Assembly: GCA_009859145.1 (NCBI GenBank)
Contig: VRVR01000053.1
Coordinates: 62,001-126,000, forward strand
Direction of reading: 5' to 3'
DNA length: 64,000 nucleotides
Origin: Andalucia godoyi
Taxonomy: Eukaryota; Discoba; Jakobea; Jakobida; Andaluciidae
Shown here: piece by piece, positions 45,310 through 55,693 of the stretch
How the letters are laid out: every line of letters begins with the position of its first letter
Numbering within the stretch: the stretch's first letter is position 1
Program-made: the position numbers and the translations under genes
The notes under the pieces: generated by a model
Seen by the model: only the letters and a program-made list of their open reading frames with translations
The model's database searches: none
What the model was told of the DNA's origin: nothing

Positions 45310-48111
45310 ATGGATTCCGAGGCCATTGAGATACCGGGATTGGAAGATCTTCCATTCGAGCTGTTAAATGACAAAAACAGAGGCCTTGCCGTTCGGATCA
45401 AAGACTCTTCCAAAGTGCTCTCGTCGAAAACAAGAGAGCTCGAAGAGTTGTATGAAAGATTGAAAGTGATCCAGGAACACATGAAGAATGTGTCCACGGA
45501 GGTTTCAAACACAAAACAGCTTGTGGATGCTAAGAAAAAAGAGCTGGAATCTGAGAAGCATCTGCGTTCTCTGTCCGAAAGAGAGTTGTCTCGATTCACT
45601 TCCGAATCTGCAAAACTTGAAAAATCGTTCAGCGAAATCGCAGATCAAATCAATGTGATTCAGAACAACATATTTCGTTCCAACGAGAAGATGGATGAAT
45701 TCAAACTGCAAATGGATTTCAACCAGGAGGAGTTGGAGCAGTGGGCTCTCGCAGAGAAACAGAAGAACGACGACGCAATAGCTTTGGAAAAGTACCATCG
45801 GCAGGATGACAAAAAGCTCAAGACTCTTACTCTTGAGTTGGAGAAGTTGACTTCACTTGTGAACGCGGCTAGGAGTGATCTGGAAACTGAAATCACGGAG
45901 ACACAATCAGTTCAAATTGAGCTGGACAAGGCTGCTGAAGATTTCCGAACTCTTCATTCCGAGCGGCAGCTGCTTGTCTCTCAGTGGGAAGAAGCAATTT
46001 CCTCGATGCAAAAGCGAGATTTTGACATCCAGGCAGTTGGTGAGAGGTTTGCCTCTTTGAAAATGGAATTGCAAGAAAGGAAGGATTCCGTGACTGAGAA
46101 GGAACAGTTTCTTCAGGGAGAGATGAATGGAAACCGGGACCTTGAAAACCAGATTGCAAATTTGGAACGAGTTGTTGTACGTGGAAGAACGGAGTTCACA
46201 ACTGCCCAAGCAGATCTGAGATTGCTGGAAGATGAATTGGAGGTAGTTCGTTCGACTTTGGCAAAGCAATCTGCAGCGCTTTTTCAGAAGCGAGCCCAGA
46301 ACCAAGGTTTGCTTCAAAACATGCAAGATCAGAAGCGCCGGTTGGAGAGCATTGAGAGCGAGTTCACCAGAACCGAGGATATGTGGAAAGACGCACAAGA
46401 TTCGGAAGCAAATATGGAACAGAGAATGTTGAGCGTCGAAAAAATGCTGGCTGATTCGGAGTCAACGTTGCAGCGCATGGACCATTCGTTGGAAGATGCA
46501 AAGAAGGAACAGTACAAGAGATCTACGGAGCTGCACAGTATGAGAGAAAAAGAAAGTGTTTTGCATTCTGAAATCGCAGGTGTCCAGTCTCAGAACAAGA
46601 ACTTGCAGTCCAAATTGCAGCTGTATGATGCAGAAGCATTTAAGCAGCAAGAGCTGCTGTACAACATTGAATTCCAGATTCAGCAGATGGAGAGAAAAGT
46701 CTCTCGCATCCAAGGAGAGCGTACGGAAGAGGAAAAGCGTATGCTCAAAGAGAAGATCGAGGATCTCCAGCAGCAGCTTGATGAGAAAGGGAGAACGTTG
46801 AAAACAGTGAATGACCAGTTGAAGAAGGTTGGTGACGAGGTTCGGCGGACCGGACGTTTGCTGGTGGATAAAACAGCAGAGGAGAAACGTCTTGAAGAAA
46901 AGATCAACGAGCTGAATCTCGAGAATGAAAACGAACAGTTGGAGATTCGTGCTTCTCTGAAGAACAAGGAGTCTCTTATGGTGCAGCATGATTTGCTGAA
47001 ACTGCAAGTTAAGAAGGTTCGTGACCAGCTGAATGCTCGGAAGGACGAATTAATGGGTCTTGAAAATCGAAAGGAACAGTTTCGTTTGCTGATTCTGGAG
47101 CGGGTCGAAGAGGTGTCTCTTCAGAGAGAGTCTTTGCGTGCAGAGCTGAAGTGCATTTCCGATGAAAAGCACAAACTCCTCTTGGAAATGAAGGATCGAC
47201 AAATGCAGGTTGACAAGTTACGTACCAAGTTTGATATGCTTGTGCAACGTATCAAGAGCCTTAGTCGTTTTGGAAACGATGATTCTTCTGATGCGTTCGA
47301 TGATTCCGATGAAGGACCGACACAAGCACAATTTTTGATTCGCATTGCGCAACAGCGCGAGGAATTGCAACGTCAAGGAGATGATTTGGATTCAAAGATT
47401 GCAAAACTAGAAAAAGAGGAAAAAGCTCTGAAAAAGACCATGTCGCTGCTGCAGGCGAAGAATGCCGACTTTTCCGCATCTGTGAAGAAAGCTGATCTCG
47501 GGGGCCCGGATGCTGAGAAAAAGTTGCAACTTGAAGAGAAGATCCGTGCAGTCCGCTCCACGGTGCAGGCCCAGCGCAAGGAAATCGCTGAAATTGAAGG
47601 GGACAACACTCGATTGGATAATCAGATTCAAGAACTTGAACAGGAACGGGTGAATATTCATCAGACGATGGTGAAACTGCAAGGCGACGAGGACACGCTT
47701 CGGAGAGAGATCGGCGAGCATTCCGAGAAAATGGGGCAATATGAACAGAAGTTGTCTAAACTTCGAGATATCATTCGACCTGACGGCCGCAAAGACGTAC
47801 TGTCGATTGAAGAAAAGGATGTGGCTTGTTCTGAACTTAAGAACAAGAACAAGGAAGTTGTTCAAAGAGTTCTGCAAATTGCCCAAGCAAATTCTCGAGT
47901 GTCTTCTGTTTTGGAGCAGCTGATGTCCGATCTTTCGATTGGCGGAAAATCTGTCGGCAAGACTGCACCAAGCCGCACGAAGACCAACGATAGGCCCGAT
48001 TCTGCGCGTTCCGTAAGTTCGGATCGATCTGTGCGGTCCAACACTTCTGTGCGATCCAGTGGTTCGGCGCGGCAGTCAATTGCACCGAAACAGGTTGCTC
48101 TTGGCCTCTGA
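45310..48111 (+). CDS. CCDC39: CCDC39/FAP59, axonemal 96-nm ruler coiled-coil protein
   Basis: 933 residues, almost all coiled coil, close in length to the human protein (about 940). Diagnostic stretches match CCDC39 in order: QWEEAISSMQKRDFDIQ, a KYHRQDDKKLKTLTLELEKLT segment (residues ~160-180), LQLYDAEAFKQQELLYNI and AQQREELQRQGDDLDSKI. The C-terminus is a Ser/Arg-rich disordered tail, as in animals. CCDC39 and CCDC40 form the molecular ruler that sets the 96-nm repeat and anchors inner dynein arms and the nexin-dynein regulatory complex on doublet microtubules. The start at 45310 is the only reasonable ATG. CCDC40 is not in this window. Confidence 0.95.
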   Translation: MDSEAIEIPGLEDLPFELLNDKNRGLAVRIKDSSKVLSSKTRELEELYERLKVIQEHMKNVSTEVSNTKQLVDAKKKELESEKHLRSLSERELSRFTSESAKLEKSFSEIADQINVIQNNIFRSNEKMDEFKLQMDFNQEELEQWALAEKQKNDDAIALEKYHRQDDKKLKTLTLELEKLTSLVNAARSDLETEITETQSVQIELDKAAEDFRTLHSERQLLVSQWEEAISSMQKRDFDIQAVGERFASLKMELQERKDSVTEKEQFLQGEMNGNRDLENQIANLERVVVRGRTEFTTAQADLRLLEDELEVVRSTLAKQSAALFQKRAQNQGLLQNMQDQKRRLESIESEFTRTEDMWKDAQDSEANMEQRMLSVEKMLADSESTLQRMDHSLEDAKKEQYKRSTELHSMREKESVLHSEIAGVQSQNKNLQSKLQLYDAEAFKQQELLYNIEFQIQQMERKVSRIQGERTEEEKRMLKEKIEDLQQQLDEKGRTLKTVNDQLKKVGDEVRRTGRLLVDKTAEEKRLEEKINELNLENENEQLEIRASLKNKESLMVQHDLLKLQVKKVRDQLNARKDELMGLENRKEQFRLLILERVEEVSLQRESLRAELKCISDEKHKLLLEMKDRQMQVDKLRTKFDMLVQRIKSLSRFGNDDSSDAFDDSDEGPTQAQFLIRIAQQREELQRQGDDLDSKIAKLEKEEKALKKTMSLLQAKNADFSASVKKADLGGPDAEKKLQLEEKIRAVRSTVQAQRKEIAEIEGDNTRLDNQIQELEQERVNIHQTMVKLQGDEDTLRREIGEHSEKMGQYEQKLSKLRDIIRPDGRKDVLSIEEKDVACSELKNKNKEVVQRVLQIAQANSRVSSVLEQLMSDLSIGGKSVGKTAPSRTKTNDRPDSARSVSSDRSVRSNTSVRSSGSARQSIAPKQVALGL

Positions 48112-48213
48112 TGAAAGGAAGGTGTACATATGTAGAAGCCTTCTTTTTCCGTTTAATTCTTAATTCAAACAAACAAAAACAAAAAAAACAATAAAAATAT
48201 CTCAAAATCTGTA

Positions 48214-49032
48214 TTAATTAACCATCAAGGGCGTGTCTTCTCTGAAGGTCGATGTTGACTGTGACTCGGAGAGCCCCGATTCTACGGAAGAAGACTTTTC
48301 AATTACCGTTCTTCTCCTTTCCCTCCTGACGGTTGATATCATCCATCTTTCAAATTGTATTTCCGCATATAAAAACACAAGCAGTGCTACCATTAGGATC
48401 ACAGCTATGGGGGTATCCGCTCCTCCGGTAGTGACCCATAAGAAGATCACATACATGAACGTCACGATTGCTCGTCCAATGAAAACAAAAGGATATAAAA
48501 TCATCGAAAACGTGAGCAATCGAACGCGGTTCTGGTTGGAAGCAACCAAAAAGGCAACGTTTGTTGCCAAATAGATTGGCCAGTCCCAGGTCCCGAAATA
48601 ACCAAACAGCAAGATGGGCTCGTAGTACGCAGTTTCCAGGTACAAAAGGCATCCAACAAGAACAACCATTACGTGGTGGATTACAGGGCCCGCAGTCAAA
48701 ATTCTATCAGAAATCAGTTCAAACAAGTACGGGACAAATGCTGAAGGAATAATATATCGAAACTGGTCATTATAATACTCCGGTGAATGATGCCGTGCAA
48801 AAATCGAGTCACCGATATAATACGTGGCAAATGCACACGTTCCGAGAAAGAAAACGGAAGAAACAACCTGAACAACCCGCTTGTCGCGCCGATCTGGGTC
48901 CATCTTAGACCAGCGGTATGAAAAAAGCTTTGGAAATGCATATTGCAAGCAGAATCTGCGCACAAGAGCAAGAAGCAGCAAGCACGCAACTGGATAGACA
49001 ACGTGAATTCCACCAACATAGATAGCACCCAT
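48214..49032 (-). CDS. TLC-domain-type multi-pass membrane protein
   Basis: 272 residues with about six to seven hydrophobic helices. PYLFELISD...AGPVIHHVMVVLVGCLLYL carries the His-His pair typical of the TRAM/LAG1/CLN8 (TLC) homology region, pointing to the TMEM56/TLCD-like group of ER or plasma-membrane proteins that affect membrane lipids, rather than a ceramide synthase with a homeodomain. The cytosolic tail after the last helix is basic (RRERRR), then Ser-rich and acidic. Start ATG at 49032; the frame upstream has no ATG. It converges on CCDC39 with a ~100-bp gap. Confidence 0.75.
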   Translation of the reverse strand: MGAIYVGGIHVVYPVACLLLLALVRRFCLQYAFPKLFSYRWSKMDPDRRDKRVVQVVSSVFFLGTCAFATYYIGDSIFARHHSPEYYNDQFRYIIPSAFVPYLFELISDRILTAGPVIHHVMVVLVGCLLYLETAYYEPILLFGYFGTWDWPIYLATNVAFLVASNQNRVRLLTFSMILYPFVFIGRAIVTFMYVIFLWVTTGGADTPIAVILMVALLVFLYAEIQFERWMISTVRRERRRTVIEKSSSVESGLSESQSTSTFREDTPLMVN

Positions 49033-49692
49033 TCTTAGCGTCTCTGTGGAGCTTCTCTTTCCCAGAACCAAATAACCAACAGACAGAGAGCAGAGACGAG
49101 AAAACAGAATTGAAAATGATAATAAAAAAATCTAGAGACGGAGAAAGAAGAAAGAAAGCGCGGAAGAAACACACACACACACACACACAGAGTGAAAGAG
49201 AGAGAGAGAGAGAGAGACAGAAAGGGAAATAATGAAAAGATCAAACAAAAAAAATAATAAAAAAATAAACACCAACAAAATAACATAAAACAACAACAAA
49301 ACAATAAAGAAAAGAAAGCAAACGCAGTTGGTGCGCCGTGTAAATCCTTTTCCCTTTTCCCTTTTTTCCCTTTCCCTTTATTTATTAAATTTTTTTTTTT
49401 TTTTTGATCATCCGCAGACTCACAAAGTCCCAAACGCATTCCAGACAAGCACAGATTTTTCGGCGGAAATTCCCCCCTTTTCCTCAGGCTCATACTGCCC
49501 CTCCGCTGGATTGATGGTGTTTGCTGCGTACTACAGCTGGAGAAGAGCCATTTCCCATTCTCCAGGAAACGTCTTGGCGTCTGCTGGAGTATCTCTTATT
49601 ATTATCATCATCATCATAATATTATATATTACATATATATTAAAAAAGAACACTCCGGGGTGTCGTTGGCGCTTATTCAAGGCTCGCTTCTA
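49033..49692. other. Low-complexity divergent promoter region
   Basis: 660 bp between two divergent genes. It contains (AC)n at 49169-49189, (AG)n at about 49196-49218, an A/CAA-rich stretch to about 49320, a T-run near 49388-49405 and an AT-rich stretch (49595-49650) just before the next start. No gene seen. Confidence 0.7.
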
Positions 49693-50991
49693 ATGAGCTT
49701 CGATACTCGGATCGTGCCAGATGTCTTAACGGCACTTCCAGACATGACATCCACTGCAAGGAGAAAGGGTCGGAGGAAAGTGTTGGATGAAATCAAAGAG
49801 AAGCCTGCAGACGTTCCATACACGGAAAAGCGATTGTCTGAAGAAGGGAAGTTCCCTGTTTCAGATAATGGATTGCGGTTGACGAAGACAACGTTTCTTC
49901 ACGAAGCTTGTCGAGCTGTCAATGAAATCGAATCCGGATTTGGCTGCAGTCTTGTACTTGGTGGAAAGCGCGGCGAGGCGCACAACATTTCAAAAAACGC
50001 ACAAATTGAATGTACAGAGGCGGGTGATGAATTATTGGCCATGAAGAGCAGTTTCGATCCCAGCATCAATGCTCGAAGGCATCGTCTTCTGCACATCCGT
50101 GCTGGCCACATTTCTTGTCTACGATATCGACATGTGCTGCACACACGAGCGAAAACAAAGACGCCCGTCGCCTGGGAAACTTGGGTTTGTAACCATTTTG
50201 CATCGAGAGGCTGCACGAGTGAAAACTGCTCATTTCGAGTTGAAATTGTGGTTCCGTGGAACAGTGAAGGTTCCGCAGAGCGGAGTGCTAAACGACGGAA
50301 GGCACGCCGACGGGCGCGCCATTTGGTAATTAAGACCTTTGCCTCCTTTTCGACGAATGACACAGTTCCTGAACGCAGCATCAGCTCTCAAGAGCCTTCT
50401 CCGCCCCCTCCTGCAGCCGCGGCTTCGGCGCCGGCATCTGCTGCACAAGTCGTTGGTGCGCATGGGAGAAAGCGAAAGCGAGCGGAGCCGGTTGCGTTTG
50501 ACGAAGATGAGGAGGAGTATGATCAGTGCGTCATCAACGTGTACGGCTGCCATGCACCATCTGCGTGGTATGATGTTTCAGAGGCGCGGCTATTTCCCGA
50601 TGTGGATCGGCAAGCCAAGCGACTTCTGGCATTGTTTGCCCCCCGGCAGACAGAGAGGATGTTGCTGGAGAGAAATTATGAAATATTGCAGCGAGCAGGG
50701 GCGCTTCTCCAGAATCCGGATCCTGCGGTGCAAACACAAGGAGAACAACTAAAACTGAATGCCTTCAAGATGTTGCCGTCCAAGGATTCTCTACAACATC
50801 GACGCAAAACAATTGCTAGGAGACGGCAACTCGCACCCGAGGAGAATCCTTCCGAGCAAGAGCCTTCTGATCGTGTGTGCGAACTGTCTGGAAGAATTCT
50901 CGCGTCCACATTTCACAATGCTTCTTTGTCTTCACCGTTTCTCCTAGAGAGTTTTTCACCGCGAATTCCTCTTGCTCCTCCCGCTGGCTGA
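49693..50991 (+). CDS. Uncharacterised basic, probably nuclear protein
   Basis: 432 residues from the ATG at 49693. Several basic clusters (RRKGRRKVL, AKRRKARRRARH, GRKRKRAE) suggest nuclear localisation. A short Cys/His stretch, CNHFASRGCTSENC (about 170-183), looks like three quarters of a CCCH zinc finger but lacks the final histidine. A proline/alanine-rich linker (about 245-262) separates it from an acidic patch and a C-terminal helical half. I do not recognise the family; a nucleic-acid-related role is an inference from composition. Confidence 0.7.
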   Translation: MSFDTRIVPDVLTALPDMTSTARRKGRRKVLDEIKEKPADVPYTEKRLSEEGKFPVSDNGLRLTKTTFLHEACRAVNEIESGFGCSLVLGGKRGEAHNISKNAQIECTEAGDELLAMKSSFDPSINARRHRLLHIRAGHISCLRYRHVLHTRAKTKTPVAWETWVCNHFASRGCTSENCSFRVEIVVPWNSEGSAERSAKRRKARRRARHLVIKTFASFSTNDTVPERSISSQEPSPPPPAAAASAPASAAQVVGAHGRKRKRAEPVAFDEDEEEYDQCVINVYGCHAPSAWYDVSEARLFPDVDRQAKRLLALFAPRQTERMLLERNYEILQRAGALLQNPDPAVQTQGEQLKLNAFKMLPSKDSLQHRRKTIARRRQLAPEENPSEQEPSDRVCELSGRILASTFHNASLSSPFLLESFSPRIPLAPPAG

Positions 50992-51187
50992 TGTGCAGCA
51001 AATCATTCGTCTTGTGTCTTCATTTTTCATTTTCGTTTTTTGTTGTTGAATAGTATTCAATGTTTCTTTTTTTCTTTTCTTTTCTTTTTTTTTTGTTTTT
51101 GTTTTTTGGATCGTCCATCCTATTTTAGAGTTATGCCGAGCATACCGATATGGATAGTGGACGTGAACTCGAACGACAACCAAACTC

Positions 51188-51188
<1 letters not shown>

Positions 51189-51224
<36 letters not shown>
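51189..51224. repeat. (GT)n microsatellite
   Basis: About 17 GT units between the basic nuclear-type gene and the methyltransferase gene. Confidence 0.97.
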
Positions 51225-51228
<4 letters not shown>

Positions 51229-51317
51229 GGAAAGACGTTGAAACAGACAAGATCAACTGCTTGCATGCGGAGGGAAAAAGGAAAGCAAAACGCAAACAGC
51301 ATCATCATCGATTTCTG

Positions 51318-52196
51318 TCAGCTCGGACGAGTCGTCTTCATCAAGATGGAAAAATGGATGTGATCTGAACGAAGCCCCTCAGGGACCAATTTCCACCACT
51401 CCACCGGCGGAATTCTCGATACTGTGAAACTCCCTGCAACACTTTGGAAAAATAAGTCCTGCGCCTCCTTGTTTCGAATCTCGGAAACACAGAACACGAC
51501 AGTCGCATCCGTGCAGAGATTGTTCAACGTGCCGACCAATGCGTCGGCTGACGCTTCTGAATAGATGCAGTCTGCAAGAATAACAAGGTCCGGGTATCCG
51601 TGTTGGTGGATATACGACTCCTCGTCTGCTGCATTTCCCCAAGAGAGCTGCATTGCGTGAACGCGGTTTCCAACGTGATTTGCGACTATATTCTGCTGCA
51701 TCACTGGCACTAACTGCGGGATGTCTGTGATGACGACCTCTGCACCCAGAGCACCGACGAACAAGCCTGGTAGTCCCACTCCAGCACCAAGCTCAAGGAC
51801 CTTCAGCTTTGAAATACTGAGCATCCGATGACTGTGAACAACATACTTCCCAAGCTTCTTGTTTCTGCTCGCTTCGGTTTCCAACCGCGTCACAGCCAGC
51901 ATGTAGCAGCAAAAAACCTGCGCAGAATCCCATATGTATCCACCCAGATGCGGGGAGTGGGGGTCTTGCAAAATCCGAATCTTGTGATTTGCAACGTAAA
52001 TATCCAGACTCTGCGCCGCCTGCGATGTCCAACGGTCCAAAGACGACATTTCAACAGTCTTGAACACTCCATCTTCCCACAGATTCAGATCAACACGGTA
52101 CAAGGGCACGTCGTCACGAAGAACAGAATACATCACTGGAGGCGGAAGTGCAATCGGGAAAACATCTGATGGATGCGGATACGACGGAACGCTCAT
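51318..52196 (-). CDS. Family-16 (METTL21/FAM86-like) protein methyltransferase
   Basis: 292 residues from the only ATG near the start of homology (52196). It is a seven-beta-strand SAM-dependent methyltransferase: motif I is KVLELGAGVGLPGLFVGALG, the post-I acidic residue lies in VVITDIP, and the motif-IV region DLVILADCIYSE takes the place of the [DN]PPY-like signature in the METTL21/VCP-KMT group. GGYIWDSAQVF just before motif I matches the family's W-(D/E)-A motif. These enzymes methylate lysines on chaperones, translation factors or similar proteins; the target cannot be told. The frame is open for 300 nt further upstream but has no ATG and is Gly/Arg-rich from a CCTCCT repeat, so I treat it as 5' UTR. 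Confidence 0.82.
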   Translation of the reverse strand: MSVPSYPHPSDVFPIALPPPVMYSVLRDDVPLYRVDLNLWEDGVFKTVEMSSLDRWTSQAAQSLDIYVANHKIRILQDPHSPHLGGYIWDSAQVFCCYMLAVTRLETEASRNKKLGKYVVHSHRMLSISKLKVLELGAGVGLPGLFVGALGAEVVITDIPQLVPVMQQNIVANHVGNRVHAMQLSWGNAADEESYIHQHGYPDLVILADCIYSEASADALVGTLNNLCTDATVVFCVSEIRNKEAQDLFFQSVAGSFTVSRIPPVEWWKLVPEGLRSDHIHFSILMKTTRPS

Positions 52197-52515
52197 CGGG
52201 GCCCTAACTTGTCTTCCTCCTCCTCCTCTTCTTCCTCCTGCTCTTCCACTTTCTCCTCCTCCTCTCTTGCCTTTTGCTTCTTTGTTGCTCGGTTTCGGTG
52301 GAGAAAAATCGAAGACCAATTTTTCTGCGGAAATTCCTGAAGCAGCGAGAACACTCAAGGCCTCAAGCGGCTGCCTTTTTAAATTACCCAAAAGGTCCGA
52401 AATCCAATCGATCCTGTGTGAGTTGCCAGCAAAAAACCGATAAAGAAGAAGGAACACCGATACGTTGTTGATACTTGGATCGATTGTAACCGGCACCTAC
52501 AAACCAGAGCAAAGA

Positions 52516-52731
52516 ATGAGTGACAAGGAGAGCAGGATGAGACAGCGAGCACGCCGTCTTGTGGAGCAGCGCACAGACGAAGAATGGGAGTATTTGCGAG
52601 AATATGGAAAAAAAACTCCTCTGAACGTCTGGTTTTCTGTCGTTGCGTGGACGGGCGTAGCAATTGCCATTGCATATGCCTTGCATTTTCACTACCGCGT
52701 TGATCTGACAAAGTACTTTCTTTCCTCCTAA
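52516..52731 (+). CDS. Small single-pass membrane protein
   Basis: 71 residues. A charged N-terminal helix (RMRQRARRLVEQRTDEEWEY) is followed by one hydrophobic helix (about 41-60, FSVVAWTGVAIAIAYALHFH) and a short tail. Size and layout suit a small organelle membrane subunit or tail-anchored protein; no family recognised. It is divergent from the methyltransferase, whose ATG is ~320 bp away. Confidence 0.6.
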   Translation: MSDKESRMRQRARRLVEQRTDEEWEYLREYGKKTPLNVWFSVVAWTGVAIAIAYALHFHYRVDLTKYFLSS

Positions 52732-54054
52732 TTGCACCAATTACACGTCCCGACTGCTCTATTCGTTGCTGTGCTCGGGTGATCCAGGCACAGCTTCTGC
52801 CCGTCGTTTGGATCACGATGCCACAGGCAGCTCCACAACGCCATAACCCCACAACGTTCCTCCTCTGATGTTTCTGTTTGATGAATTCCACTCTATTCGC
52901 TTGCCCTTTGCCTTCATACATCGCATCTTCCGACAATAAAATAATGGAAAGAAATGTACTCTGTCCTCGTTCTCACTGGGGCCGTTGGCAACGTTTGAAC
53001 TGTTCTTGCAGTGTGTTTTTTCTTCTTTTCTTTTCGTTTTCATCGTCTTTGACAAGTTTTCTTCCGTCTGGTAAGAACTATATAAAAACGAATTTTCCCT
53101 CTTGGAGGCATGGCCAAAACTGCAGGAACGACCCGAAAAGACGTACGATGTTTTCAAGACAGGTGCTTCGGAAACGGGCCGCAGGCAGAAAGCTGCACTT
53201 CTTACCAAACGACTCTCTACAAGAGCGCCCCAGCTTCGCGAGCTTTATGCGCGAACTATGATGGCGCATGTACGTGTGTACTGGGGGGGCCTTGCCCCTT
53301 AGACAATTGATTTGTGGGATCGATTGTCATGCAACATTGCAATAGCAGCAGGCGTTTCCACAAAATTCAATTCCGAAATTCCGGCAATTACTTCGTTTTG
53401 CCAAAAAGAAAACATTGAATAAAACACTGTTGTGTTCATATATTGATATTTTTCCTTTTATTTGGCACCACGTCGCCGCACTTCGCCGCGCGTTGTCGGG
53501 TTTATCCTTTTCGTCTTCCTCATCCTTTTCCTGCTTTCGGGACCCTAGTTGTCGCCGCCGACCGTAGTGGTTCGAGCAACGGCACCTTTTTGAGTTTCTC
53601 TCTCTTTTGTTCGTTCGTTCGTTCGTTCGTTCGTTCGTTCGTTCGTTCGTTCGTTTGTTCGTTTGTTAGTTTATTTGCTTCTGTTTTTTCTTGTGCTTGT
53701 TATCTTTTCTTTGTGCGTATTTCTAAAATAACGTAAATAGTAGTTTATTTCAGTTTTAAGAGTACTCTTTATTACAGAACCACCACATCGGTGTGTGCCA
53801 TCCGGCGAGCCCATCGAGAAGCGGTTCAGGAATTTCGAGCTAATCGACGCGTACTGCACGACGAAAAATAAATGCTGCGGCTGTGGAAATAACCTTGGAT
53901 TACCTTTTCTTTCGGTTCCGCCAGCAGCCAAAGAGGGGTGCGCATGAAGATGTCTGCGAATCCAGCCACTCGCCGCGAGCGATTCGTGCCCCCGGAGGGT
54001 TGAGACACTGGGCCACAGCGAACTGTCCATCTAACCGCCGAGGCATGGACCGCG
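52732..54054. other. Intergenic region, no supported gene
   Basis: Contains a 37-codon ATG frame at 53148-53261 and overlapping short frames, none convincing. It also holds a GGGGGGCCTTGCCCC hairpin near 53284-53298 and a TTCG tetranucleotide tract at about 53609-53662. Confidence 0.55.
53609..53662. repeat. (TTCG)n tetranucleotide repeat
   Basis: About 12-13 units, the last ones changing to TTTG. Confidence 0.95.
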
Positions 54055-54340
54055 ATGAACATTCGTCAGTCCGGCCGCAGTTTCTTGTGTCGGAATCCAC
54101 CGGGTATTCCCAGTGCAAGCGAGTTGGAGTCTGGTCTACGGCGTCCCTGAAAGCTGGGTGCGAGGACTACGACCATTTCCCTGCATTCTGTGCATTTGAG
54201 GTAAAATGGAGGTGTTGCCCTCACAGGCGCAGTGTAAAACTTGAAGTAATCCAGCAGCCTTTTCAGCTTCTGTCATTTATTTCTTTGGTGTGCTTCGCTG
54301 TCGAGCTTTTCGCGCTGTGGACGAAGGAGATCGGGGAAAC

Positions 54341-55693
54341 ATGCGATTCCATACGCTGCAGAGCTTGGACGTTGCGTACTTCAAAAGAATCGTGCCGTCC
54401 GTGCTGACGGGGACCGCAGAGGAGCTGAGCCGTTATAATCGGGATTGGATGGGAAAGTTCATGGGATCTTCGGGTGTCGTACTGCGGCCGACTTCGACTT
54501 CTCAGGTTTCCGACATTCTGCGGTACTGCAATGATCGAAGAATTGCGGTGGTTCCCCAGTCTGGCAACACTGGTCTTGTTGGGGGGTCCGTCCCGGTGCA
54601 CAGCGAAGTTATTGTGTCGATGGAATTGATGAACCGCGTGGAGAACATCGATGCATCTCGTCGACTATTGAAATGTGAATCTGGCTGCGTTCTCGGAAAG
54701 ATCAATGCAGATCTGTTGGCGCATGGTCTTGAAATGCCGCTCGATATGGGATCCAGTGGGTCGTGCATGGTCGGTGGCAACGTGGCCACGAACGCAGGAG
54801 GCATTCGGTACATCAAGTACGGAGGAATGCACAGCACCGTGCTTGGTCTCGAAGTTGTTCTTCCAAATGGATCTACCATGGATCTAAACTACAGCGCAGC
54901 AGTAATGAAGGATTCTACAGGACTGCCCATCAAAGATCTCTTTATCGGCTCGGAAGGCCTACTGGGCATCATCACCAAAGTAGCAGTTCGTCTGTTCGCA
55001 AAGCCGTCCAATCCGCAGTTGTTACTTGTTCGAACTTCCTCGAGTACGAACATCAGCGATTCTGAATTTGCGATTCCCGACTTCTCCGCAGTGGAAAAAG
55101 TGCACTACCTGACCCAGCGACACCGCGTGCAATTGTCTGCATTCGAAGCATTCAACCACTGTGTTCTTATCGAATCTGATGTTCCGTTCTCCGAAGACTT
55201 CGTTTCCAGTTTGTCCAACCTCTTCCCGTCATCCTCCATTGCGCAGTCTGAGACGGAGCGGCAATCCATGTGGCGTTTGCGCGAACAAATGCCTGTTCGT
55301 GCATCTCAACGAGCGAAAGACTTGCAAAAGACTCTGCACAAGTTTGATGTTTCCGTTCCGATCCACAACTACACCGAATTTTGCACAGATGTCGACAGGA
55401 TAGCACGAGATCATTTGAAGGACCCCGGAGATCCTCCAACATCCATTTACGGACACTATGCAGACGGAAACCTCCATGTGAACGTCGTTGGGACGTTTTC
55501 AGAAGCTGCCGAGAACGAGATCTATGACGCGGTGTGCAAGTATGGAGGGTCCGTTTCAGCAGAACACGGAATCGGACTCATGAAAAAGGCGGCACTGAAA
55601 AAGCAAAAGTCTGCAGAGGCGATCCGCATTATGCGAGGAATCAAGAGTGTGTTCGATCCACACGGAATCATGAACCCGGAAAAGGTCATCTAG
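54341..55693 (+). CDS. D2HGDH: D-2-hydroxyglutarate dehydrogenase (FAD-linked)
   Basis: 450 residues from ATG 54341. Oxidises D-2-hydroxyglutarate to 2-oxoglutarate in mitochondria. It is a VAO/PCMH-type FAD enzyme: the FAD-binding motif PQSGNTGLVGGSVPV, then MGSSGSCMVGGNVATNAGG, HSTVLGLEVVLPNG and LFIGSEGLLGIIT match D2HGDH more closely than D-lactate dehydrogenases. The C-terminal catalytic part has YGHYADGNLHVNV (metal-site histidines) and AEHGIGLMKK. The preceding RYNRDWMGKFMG is typical of the D2HGDH group. As annotated it has no targeting presequence; a possible spliced first exon (54055-54103) would supply one, see findings. The gene ends 8 bp before a small minus-strand frame. Confidence 0.92.
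   Translation: MRFHTLQSLDVAYFKRIVPSVLTGTAEELSRYNRDWMGKFMGSSGVVLRPTSTSQVSDILRYCNDRRIAVVPQSGNTGLVGGSVPVHSEVIVSMELMNRVENIDASRRLLKCESGCVLGKINADLLAHGLEMPLDMGSSGSCMVGGNVATNAGGIRYIKYGGMHSTVLGLEVVLPNGSTMDLNYSAAVMKDSTGLPIKDLFIGSEGLLGIITKVAVRLFAKPSNPQLLLVRTSSSTNISDSEFAIPDFSAVEKVHYLTQRHRVQLSAFEAFNHCVLIESDVPFSEDFVSSLSNLFPSSSIAQSETERQSMWRLREQMPVRASQRAKDLQKTLHKFDVSVPIHNYTEFCTDVDRIARDHLKDPGDPPTSIYGHYADGNLHVNVVGTFSEAAENEIYDAVCKYGGSVSAEHGIGLMKKAALKKQKSAEAIRIMRGIKSVFDPHGIMNPEKVI

Noticed and set aside
52197-52496. 100-codon N-terminal extension of the methyltransferase
   Set aside because: There is no ATG, Gly/Arg-rich content comes from a CCTCCT repeat, and family members start near the ATG at 52196.
53110-53310. 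66-codon cysteine-containing frame starting MAKTAG
   Set aside because: Three overlapping frames are open here, no conserved pattern appears, and no supporting context exists.
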